NCBI GenBank assembly: GCA_033807775.1
Contig: CM066322.1
Span: 17,845,001 to 17,909,000, forward strand
Source of the DNA: Saussurea involucrata
Lineage: Eukaryota > Streptophyta > Magnoliopsida > Asterales > Asteraceae
Length of the DNA: 64,000 nt
Direction of reading: 5' to 3'
The notes under the pieces are model-generated. The model ran no database searches and was not told the origin of the DNA. It saw nothing but the letters and a program-made list of their open reading frames with translations. Positions 1-9,622 of the stretch are shown in pieces (position 1 is the stretch's first letter; the number at the start of each line of letters is the position of its first letter). A program made the position numbers and the translations under genes.

Positions 1-2197
1 TGTGTTGAATTCTATTGACTGTTCTTTAATTAATTTAGAGTTCTATTCCGCAAGATTATCTAAATTCTGTTTCTAAGAAGTTTAATTCTTGTTAAGAATC
101 GATCCTGACACTATTTTGGATTAAGATAAATATTTGAAATATAAAAAAACTAAGATAAACATGCAAATGTTTTTTTTTCTAATTAATTCAAAATAAAACC
201 GTAATTAAACTAAATTAACATTATTTAATAACTACAATGAATAATCCCACAAAAATAACATGTAAACTTACAGGTGAATAAAGTGAAACATCAAAAATTG
301 TTTTAACAATAGGCTTTAAAGTAAATAATTGGTCAACATAAATAAATTATACGAATAAATTAAAATTGACCAACTAAGCAATCCAAAAGATGTCCAGCGA
401 TTTTATAAAATAACAATTAAGATATATTTGAATGTTGTTATTTGAGGAATTTTACTTTATAAAATATGAGAATTATGGTAATAAGGGCTTGATATATAAT
501 ATGATTTTCTTTTTCCTTATAAACGTGGGAAGATCAATTTAAAAGAATAAAATCATAGCTTTATGAGAAGTCTATATAAATATATAACAATAGAAATTTT
601 ATTATTAATTAACGTTTAATCATATTCTAATTTTTAGCATACGATTATGTAAAGTTGCATATTTAAATAATAAATAGATGAAGAAAATATTGAACTTTAG
701 ATTTAAATAAATAAATAAATATGAAGAACAGGATATGCATGTCTCTTTCTTAGTGGATTTTTTTTTTATAATTCATCTTTTTCTCTCAAGCTTTACACAT
801 ATTAATCACAACATACTTAAACGATAGTGAATTGTAAAATATATACTAATACCATAATAGTTATACACCTGCAATTTTTTTTGTTATGTTTACAAATTAA
901 ATTGAACTAATTTAAATAAAAGAATAATTGCCATATAATAATGGTCCAATATTAGTTAATATTTGATGATCCAATTCACATTCATATTACAGAAATACAA
1001 AAATTAATAAAAAAATATCATATGAAAAACAAATGTTAATTGATTTTTTTTTTAAACAATCCACCAAAATATAAATTGATTTTTTTTTAACTTCCTTGTA
1101 CGGCTAAAAAAAAACTCAAAACAAAACCATATAGCGCCTTAATTTATAATTACAATGAAATCACATATGAAGGCAAGCAACGTAACATGTTTATAAATAC
1201 AAATATGAAGACATAAAGATGCTTACTTGAATTGAAGTGGTGAGAACCGGAAGCAAGTCATTCAACAATGTTAGATGATGGACATAGTAGTTCTTTTGTG
1301 ACAGACGATTAAATGAATTCTGAGCTTTCGTGCTGATAACGTGTTAAAGGGAAAACTGAATAGAACAACAATATAATGGAGAGAATGAATCGTAATTCTC
1401 ATTAACAATGAACCCTTTAAATAGGGATAAGCTTACAACGAAAAGGAAACATACAATATGGTAACTCTCAATACATGGTAATTATCTCTTCAATCACTTC
1501 CTTATTGATGAAGGCACAATATTCTTCAACAAAATCAAAGAAAATCATTTTCAAGAATCTGAGGCAATTTTTGTTAAAACGGGGCAAAAAAAACCGTATC
1601 TGTTTGATTCATATATTCAATGAACAAGTAATCTGAACCCATAAATTCGGATCTTAAACAAACTAAACCTAATGTTCCTCATTATAACATAAATCGACAA
1701 GAATTTGGATCTCAAATTTGGGTATTGGGTAACAAATCATCAGGAATCCATCAATTAACGAAAATCAATCATGGTTTCCATGGTATTTTTCAAAGATCTT
1801 AAACAAACTACACCAATACGAATTCGAATCTTAAAGAAACTACACCTCAATTTCTTCACTATTGTGAACTAGGACCCCAAACATCAATTATGATCTTGAA
1901 CAAATAGCACTTGAACGGTCTAGATCTCATAATTTTTATTCCGATGTTGGCTAATAAATCACCAGCAGTGCATAAAAACAAATCCCTTGCCTTTCAAAAA
2001 AAAAAATCCCTCGTCAGATTGTGACTAGTTTCCAAAAGAAAATTCACATTGTTCAAGAAAAGCTTAGATCAAACCAAAATTCGAATTGTCAATAAGTTTG
2101 GTTAAATAAAATGAGAGTAATTTGAAACAAAATAAACAAACACCCATGATTCGAAATCAGAAATAAAAGAACCTCTAGAGACCAAGTGTTTGATCAT
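1..2197. other. AT-rich intergenic DNA, no gene seen
   Basis: I see no coding region or RNA gene in this stretch. It is strongly AT-rich with many homopolymer runs. Around 1320-1420 there is text resembling the degenerate remains of a transposable element, but no ends or target duplication can be assigned. Confidence 0.6.
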
Positions 2198-2200
2198 TTA

Positions 2201-3883
2201 GGGGCCGTTTACCCAAGTGCTCCGTATACAACAACAACAATTTTCCCTAACCCGGTAATAGTAGCCACACTCATTACCGGGTATGAATCTCGGTGTCTGT
2301 CATCGTTCTTGTCAACTTAAAAAGAATTTACTTTCCATCCGTTTTACTGTTGTTCAACAACTTAAAGTTATGTATTTATCTAAGAAGTATTATAAATCAT
2401 ACTAAAGAAGATCGAAAAGCACCATTTCCCCGTCCCCACACTAACTCCTCAAATTTATTTATACTATTAATTATAACCCTAGTGCATGGTTTTCTTTTTC
2501 TCTTGATTGACAAAGGCTTGTACATGCATATGCATATGCACATACACAATACATTTGTTCTTGATTATGAAACTTGAGCATGTGATACTATGATTATCTG
2601 GACTGGATTGACATTAATATTAAGTTTGAGGGGTGTTGTAATACACATCAAATGATCGATAGAATTGATGATGTTCTTTTTCTAAAATCTAATTCGTCAT
2701 GCACTATATGATATGTGCTTATAATTGGTCCAAAAGGGATACCATCATATGCACCATAATGCCTTTTAATAAAAGGAAATAATAATTGAAAGTTACTTTT
2801 AAGACTTCACTATAAATTATTTGTTTCAACAAACATAATATTCTACGTCTTGACTAAAACTTTATATAAGTTATATTTGGTCAACCTATTCAAAAAGTTA
2901 ATATATACCATGGTTGAAAAGTTTTATAGGATAAAATACTGATATATTAATGACTTAAATCTAGGGGTATTGACGAGTCGAGCTTTTATCGAGCTACTTG
3001 AGCTAGCTCGAGCTTAATAATTTTTGAGTTCGAACCGATCTCGAACAACAGTATGAATATTCTCAGTCATTGCCATCGTCACCCTCGCTTATTGGGTATT
3101 GACTCTCCGTCCTTTTGATCATTTTTACGGAGTAAGATTCTCAGTCTTCATAATTGATCATGACTTTCCGTCCATGGCTCCTTCCCATCATTCTTACCGA
3201 AGAACATTCAGTAAGATTCTTGGTCTTCATAATTGATCATGACTTTCAGTCCATGGCTCCTTGCCATCATTCTTACTGAAGAACATTCAGTAAGATTCTC
3301 GGTCTTCATCCAATCAAGTAATCCGGTAAGCAAGCTTACCGGATAAACACCGAGTAAGATTCTCTTGTTGGAAAATTTAGTAAAAATATATGGTTTTTAC
3401 TAACTTTGGACACATTTAAATACATATATATATATATATGTATGTATTATATATAATTAACTCTAAGTGGGTTTGTGTTCTAGAGCTTCGAAACGATGTA
3501 TAATGTGTCCAAAACAGAGTATGTGTGAATGAGATATCGATACTCAAAGTTGAGTACTTAGATGAAATTAGCAAAAACCAAGTGGGTGTGGAAATGTATC
3601 CCACGTAGGAAGAAAGAGTAAAACCTTAATGGTTTATAACCATGAAAGTGTGAGGGGTTTACAAGCTCCTTTGAATAGTTTTACTCCAACACCTACCCGC
3701 ACGCAGCCACGCAGGGGGTGTCGATTGAGGATTTCGTAAGCTAAAATCGCCGAACTTGTGTGTGGGTGTGTGTGGGCGTGACCTGCCCAGCTCCGAAATC
3801 TCGACGACATTAAAATATATATGAACAACATCTCTGTCTTCATCCAATCAAGTAATCTGATAAGCGCCCTGATAAACGCCCCC
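2201..3883. mobile_element. Possible non-autonomous PIF/Harbinger-type element
   Basis: The left end GGGGCCGTTTACCC and the reverse complement of the right end, GGGGGCGTTTATCAGG, resemble each other and are flanked by TTA on both sides (2198-2200 and 3884-3886), the target size of PIF/Harbinger elements. No transposase is present. The interior holds locally repeated blocks, and a second copy of the right-hand subterminal text lies near 3307-3350. The ends are imperfect, so two unrelated elements could also explain the pattern. Confidence 0.4.
3125..3325. repeat. Tandem repeat, unit about 85 bp, about 2.3 copies
   Basis: A unit that begins GTAAGATTCT, contains TCTTCATAATTGATCATGAC and TCCATGGCTCCTT, and ends near GAAGAACATTCA is repeated in direct order with a few substitutions. 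A third, partial unit leads into the CATCCAATCAAGTAATC text that is repeated again at about 3841. Confidence 0.75.
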
Positions 3884-3966
3884 TTAGAAATTGCAATCAA
3901 TCTTAACCAAGAAGAAAAAAAAAGCATAAAGCTTACTTGTGACTCGACGACAGGGGGAGTGGGTTA

Positions 3967-4245
3967 GAGCATCTCCAACAGCTTCCCCATTTTAGAGAAA
4001 ATGGGAAAAATGGGGATTTTGGAACACAAATAAGCTCCAACAGCTTCCCCAAAAGTTTCCCTAAAATGGGGATAATAGGATTTTCCCCAAAATTTTCTCC
4101 AAATTTGGAGAATACTCCAAATATGATTACCAAGTGTTTTTCCAAATATGAGGAATCTGTTGGAGATGGGTGTAAAATTTTTTGGGGATTTTGACTTTTG
4201 CTTCCCTATTTTGGAATTTTTTTGGGAAAGCTGTTGGAGATGCTC
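3967..4245. mobile_element. Tourist-like MITE (PIF/Harbinger type)
   Basis: This 279-bp element has terminal inverted repeats GAGCATCTCCAACAGCTT at the left and its near-exact complement at the right. TTA is duplicated on both sides (3964-3966, 4246-4248). It has no coding capacity. The interior is rich in GGGGAA/TTCCCC text, giving it a foldback character. The target sequence and termini fit the PIF/Harbinger superfamily. Confidence 0.85.
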
Positions 4246-4298
4246 TTATGGGTTGAGAGAAAAAAATTGATCGGATCTGAAAAACATATATATAACAA

Positions 4299-6050
4299 GG
4301 GAAATTAATTAAAATACCCTAAGTTTGACCAAGTGTTACCAAAATGCCCTAAATCTCTCCCACTTTGCAAAAATACCCTTTTTTCCGCGATGGGAGCCCG
4401 CGATCGCGGGCCAGGGACCATTTCTGACACTTTTTAAACTTGCAGAGACCATTTTTGAAAAATGGAATCCCGCGATCGCGGGCTCATCCCGCGATGGGAT
4501 TATTTTTGTGACTTTTCAATTGCAAGGGACCATTTTTGAAAAATTTCAGGGACCATTTTTTAAAATTTGACCCGCGTTTGACACTGTTCACCCCGCTTTC
4601 ACTGTTCACCCGTCCAATTTTACGAATTTAAAATGAAATGTTACACTTTCAACCCCTATACTTATTTACTAAATTTACTTTATACCTTTTACTTTCATTA
4701 TTTTAATTTTACATTTAACACATATAATCGTTTATTAACAAAAATATGTTAAAAAAATACGTTTTAATTTTAACAAATTACACTATTATAATCGTCTCTT
4801 CGATACGTTCGAAATGAGCTCAATCTTGAATTTTTTTGGATTTATATATTTTAATATATATCATATACAGTTATACACTACATAAAAAAAATATTTTTTA
4901 TATTTAAAATCCATACCCTTATAGTTAATTATTTAATTTATGGTACATCTCTTATTTTTTTTTCAATTTTGTTTTACACTCCTATCGCATTAACATAATA
5001 ATCATATATTAACTAATTCATTAAATCGTTTTAAATTATTATTATTTGAATGTGTTTATAGATATCGTGAATGCAATAGGAGAAGGTTTCACGAGAAGAA
5101 TATTAAATGGGGTTTTGACAAGTTGGTATCACTGGACTCATTTAAGAATTGTGAAAATGGGTATTTGGCGAATGATGATTCATGTGTGTTTGGAGCTGAA
5201 GTATTTGCAGTTACAGAGTATGCACAAAATGATCGATGTATTTTCAACGTAACCTAGATTAAAATTATCTCCTTCAGTTCAGTCCCGTCCCGCCCCATCC
5301 AGTTCTGTCCCGTCCCATCTAGTATGCGTACCAAACGCTACCTAAGAGTACCGTAAATTAAATAATTAACTATAAAGGTATAAACTGTAAATATTAAAAA
5401 TATTTTGATGTAGTGTATATGATATATATTAAAATATATAAATCAAAAAAATTCAAGATTGGGCTCATTTCGAACGTATCGAAGAGACGATTACAATGGT
5501 GTAACTTGTTAAAATTAAAACGTATTTTTTAACGTATTTTAGTTAATAAACGATTATATGTGTTAAATGTAAAATTAAAATTATGAAAGTAAAAGGTATA
5601 AAGTAAAGTTAATAAATAAGTATAGGGGTTGAAAGTGTAAATTTCAATTCGAAATCACAATTTCGAATTGAAATTTACAATTTCACCCCCTATACTTATT
5701 TACTTATTTTACTTTATACCTTTTACTTTCATAATTTAAATTTACATTTAACGCATATAATCGTTTATCAAAAATGGTCCCTGGAATTTTTCAAAAATGG
5801 TCCCTTGCAATTGAAAAGTCACAAAAATAATCCCATCGCGGGATGAGCCCGCGATCGCGGGATGAGCCCGCGATCGCGGGATTCCATTTTTCAAAAATGG
5901 TCCCTGCAAGTTTAAAAAGTGTCTGAAATGGTCCCTGACCCGCGATCGCGGGCTCCCATCGCGGAAATAAGGGTATTTTTACAAAGTGGGAGAGATTTAG
6001 GGCATTTTGGTAACACTTGGTTTGACTTAGGGTATTTTAATTAATTTCCC
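4299..6050. mobile_element. Long-TIR Mutator-like element (MULE), copy 1
   Basis: The termini GGGAAATTAATTAAAATACC and its complement are flanked by a perfect 9-bp direct repeat, ATATAACAA (4290-4298 and 6051-6059), which is the target size of Mutator-like elements. The inverted repeats run several hundred bases inward from each end and contain GCGATCGC palindromes. No transposase is encoded. The short centre carries a MATH-domain gene fragment, so this is a Pack-MULE-like non-autonomous element. A second copy with its own 9-bp duplication is at 42427-50780. Confidence 0.85.
5060..5257 (+). pseudogene. Captured MATH (TRAF-like) domain gene fragment
   Basis: This frame is open for 65 codons to a TAG at 5255-5257. 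It reads RRFHEKNIKWGFDKLV, then SFKNCENGYLANDDSCVFGA and EVFAV. That is the C-terminal half of a plant MATH domain, as found in ubiquitin-protease-12-like and other TRAF-like proteins: a WGFD-L strand, the NGYL-DD-CVFGAEVF strand pair. No start codon or upstream exons are present. The fragment lies in the centre of a MULE between its inverted repeats, and the second MULE copy carries it too (49813-50010). A different frame gives a methionine-initiated 68-codon ORF without recognisable homology; the MATH frame is the meaningful one. Confidence 0.75.
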
Positions 6051-6059
6051 ATATAACAA

Positions 6060-7470
6060 TGGATGACAGAAGGGTAAGGTTAAGAGGTATATATATAGGG
6101 TGAAACCTCAAACCAAATGACTATAATATCCTTCATTATGACCACGAGGACAACTTTGAACTTTTTGAAGTTTTACAAGTTAAATACAACAAAACTTACA
6201 CATTTAGTACCTTACAAGTGATAGATATCTTTTTTCCCACCCCTATCAACAAATGCCATAGGCATGATTTTTCCGACAAGATTGCTATGATGATTCTAAT
6301 CTTTCTCCACCCCGCCTCCATCTTAGCTTTTCTCGAAGACCCACCGTTCCCACCATAGGAACCAATTATAACCGCAACTGGTGTAATTGATACAGTTGGC
6401 TACTAGCAACTGTTATAAAATCTTTGTTGATAAAGGTTGGTTACTAGCAACTGTTATAAATCTGTTTTGGTGGTAGTGGTTGTTGCTACTTACCTGCAAA
6501 GCTTCAAAGTACCTAGGTCGAGATTGATAAGGGTTGGTTACCAACAACTGTTATAAAATCTTTGTTTTCGTCAGCATTGTGGAATTTGTTGTGGTAGGGG
6601 TTGTGCCATCTGTTTAGCGTTTGGTAGGTCAAACCCAGTAAAATTCAATCATTCATTTTCAAATTTTGTTTTTTCTTCTCTTGTAATTTGTTTCTTTATC
6701 TACGATGATCCATAAGATTTTGTTTGTGGTTGATAATGGTTTAGTATAATTTACACACTTGGTGAACTGGTATGTAGTTTTGGACCGAGACTTGCATTCA
6801 ATATCACAAGTTCACAACATCCCTAAATGGAGGAAATGCGTATAAAGTGTTTGATAATTGATAAAAAAAATGTTGGTTATATTTGGGTTTCTTGTGATCC
6901 TAGTCTAAAGTCTAGTTAATGGATAGGCAAAAAAACAAGAACGTCCAATAATCATATAAACAAAAGTAGGCATGCAACTAAATGCTAATCATAAATCTCA
7001 AATCTTAAATTTAAAAAAAAAACCACATCTTCGTCTCAAATCGAATACCCAGACTTACACAACTTAAAAGATAATTCATGTATTACCTATAATTTATTGT
7101 GATTATTTGGTGTCGTGATCGAATATTGCGAACCTTTTATTTTTGATTTAATACACGAGTGGAGTGTTAAATATTCTGATCTCGGACCTATATTGCAATT
7201 AAAGTCTTTAAAACAAATATAGATGACCAGGGCACTATATTTATGTAGTCATTTGTGCAAATAATTTAAAATTTCAGGGGGTAAAAAAAAATATATGAAC
7301 TACTTCTTCTTGTATTTTTACTTTTTCCCCTTTGGTTTTCAAGTGTTAGCAGAAATGGCTACAGAGATTTGCTCGAAATGGCGTTGAAGCTACGAGGAAC
7401 ATACACGGACAGGATGACGTCAGCATACGCGTAAACCACACATTGCGTGCTGCGAAAGCAACTCAGACAC
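6060..7470. other. Intergenic, with three copies of a short direct repeat
   Basis: No gene is visible. A block resembling GTTGGTTACTAGCAACTGTT followed by ATAAAATCTTTGTT occurs at about 6394, 6436 and 6533 in direct orientation with small differences. The rest is AT-rich. Confidence 0.5.
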
Positions 7471-8070
7471 ACCCCTCCCTCACACACTTCTTTTTTATTA
7501 TTTTTTTATTTAATAGTTACATTTTACCCTCTATACTTACTTAATTAATTTACTTTATACCTTTTAGTTTTTTATTTTTCATTTTACACTTTTATTATAT
7601 TAACACATATAATCGTATATTAACTAAAATACGTTAAAAAAGACTTTTTAATTTAAACAAATTACGTCATTATAATCGTCTCGTCGATACCTTCGAAATG
7701 AGCCTAATATTAATTTTTTTTATTTAATTATATTATTATACGTCATACGTTTACGTTATTTTTTTATATTGTTATTCGTCGATACCTTCTTATTTTGTAC
7801 ACATATACATACCACTCACATTATGTCCTCACAGCATCTACAACAGTTTTGCAAAAATTAAATTAAATGTCACAAATTCATTTTTCACTTACACAAATAC
7901 CTCATCCCTCTCCTGATTTGCAAAAATGCCCCAAGATCCCGTGATCGCGGAGCCGTGCATTTGATTCTCAATTATAACTAGTTATTTAATTTACTTTTTC
8001 AATTTTCGTTTTACACTCTTAATACGATACACTTAAAAAATATAGTCAGTCCCGGGTCGGGCCTTGTGAT

Positions 8071-8214
8071 TAGGGGTGTTCAAAAACCCGACCAACCCGA
8101 CGTGAAATAACCCAACCCGAAGCAACCCGATGTCCAATCGAGTTGTAAAATCTTCAAACCGAATGTATTGGGTTGATATCGGGTTACGGAAATTTGAACT
8201 CAACCCGATGAACC

Positions 8215-8268
<54 letters not shown>

Positions 8269-8590
8269 ATATATATGCGAATTGAGAAAAACGGTTGATG
8301 GCGATATGTTTAAGGTTTAAGAAATATGCAAGTTGGAGACGTCAAACTATTTGATCATATTTGATTTAGACATTTTTATATATAATATCTAATTATTGTC
8401 GGAATTATCGGTTGTATTTTAAAGACATGTTTCCTTTGTTTTTATGTTTCTAGTTTTGATTATACCTTGTTTAAACACAACCCGACCAACCCGAACGGGT
8501 TGGATTGGGTTGGGTTGAATTTTTTTCAAACCGCCAACATCGGGTTGATGTGTCGAAATGTCTTCAACCCGATCAACCCATGAACACCTG
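8071..8590. mobile_element. hAT-type MITE with 8-bp target duplication
   Basis: The ends TAGGGGTGTTCA and (complement of the right end) CAGGTGTTCA are flanked by a perfect 8-bp repeat CTTGTGAT at 8063-8070 and 8591-8598. This size and terminus fit non-autonomous hAT elements. Inside are inverted runs of AACCCGA / TCGGGTT and a long (AT)n tract. There is no coding capacity. Confidence 0.85.
8217..8262. repeat. (AT)n microsatellite
   Basis: An uninterrupted dinucleotide AT tract of about 46 bp inside the hAT MITE. Confidence 0.9.
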
Positions 8591-9199
8591 CTTGTGATGA
8601 AAATCGTAACTAGTTAAGAATCGTCGCATCATAACCGGTCCCGTATCGAGTCGGTCAGTCTCGGTTTTTAGTATGTCTCGGGTTGGGCTGGACCTATTTA
8701 GCCATTTCTAGGCCCATCGAATGTTTTCTAATTTTTAACAGACACTAACCCAAAATCCGACTAATCTGAACACTAACAGACATTAACTAAAATACGTTAA
8801 AAATGATTTTTTAATTTTAACAAGTTACGTCGAAGAGACGATTATAATATAATTATATCCAAAAATATTCAATGTTGGGCTCATTTCGAACGTATCGAAG
8901 AGACGATTATAATGGTGTAATTTGTTAAAATTAAAACGTATTTGTTTAACGTAATTTAGCTAATATACGATTATATATGTTAATATGATGAAGGTGTAAA
9001 ATGAAAATTAAAAAAGTAAAAGGTATAAATTAAATTAATTAAGTAATTTTAGGGGGTAAAATGTAAAATTTTAATTGATTTTTGGTTTGTGAGAGGAAAA
9101 GAGGGGGTATACAAAGGTGGCTTAGTATCACCCTCTACCTATTACATTGGATAACCTTTACCATAAATATGACAAGCATCCTTATTTTTATTAGTTGAA

Positions 9200-9622
9200 T
9201 TTTAATAACCGATCTAATCTAACCCAACCAATGATTGGATTGGATTGGATTGGATTGATTCTATACATTGGATACCGATATTGGCTTATGTATCGGATCA
9301 AATTAAATCTGTACAATATTTTAAACCAAGTATTCATATATTTCACTTTAAAACGCTACTCATAAAATCGATATAGATATAAATATACCACTAACATAAT
9401 TTGCAAGCATAAATCACAAGAAAAGCAAACAAGTTTCATACACCAAAATACCAATTACAAATACCATATAAAATAAATCCTTCATAATTGATACTTAGAT
9501 GCTAATTGGATTGAATCGGTTCAGTCTTATTGGATTTTGAACTGGTATCCAACAACCAACAGATCCCATTTGAATATTGAAATCCAATTATAACTGGATA
9601 TCCAATTCTGATCGGTCGGTTG
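9200..9622. repeat. GGATT-rich foldback region, possible MITE
   Basis: Text with TAACCGATC near 9208 and GATCGGTCGGTT near 9611 in inverted order surrounds repeated ATTGGATTGG / CCAATC blocks. It could be a degenerate DNA element. It overlaps the last about 35 bp of the FMN-like gene's coding sequence. No target duplication was found. Confidence 0.35.

Larger units (their letters stand above)
7475..9110. mobile_element. Degenerate relative of the long-TIR MULE family
   Basis: The left block (7507-7720) and right block (8875-9080) are inverted copies of each other. Both share the subterminal text of the MULEs at 4299 and 42427, including the ATAATCGTCTC ... CGAAATGAGC module. A single CGTGATCGCGG trace of the palindrome cluster remains near 7940. 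No clean ends or target duplication can be assigned, so the limits are approximate. A hAT MITE lies inside it. Confidence 0.5.

Noticed and set aside
3634..3927. 97-codon minus-strand ORF
   Set aside because: Low-complexity composition, overlapped by another ORF in a second frame, and located at the edge of a putative transposable element; no homology recognised.
5046..5252. 68-codon ORF starting MNVFIDIVNAIGEG
   Set aside because: It is the wrong frame of the MATH-domain fragment; the neighbouring frame carries the recognisable domain.
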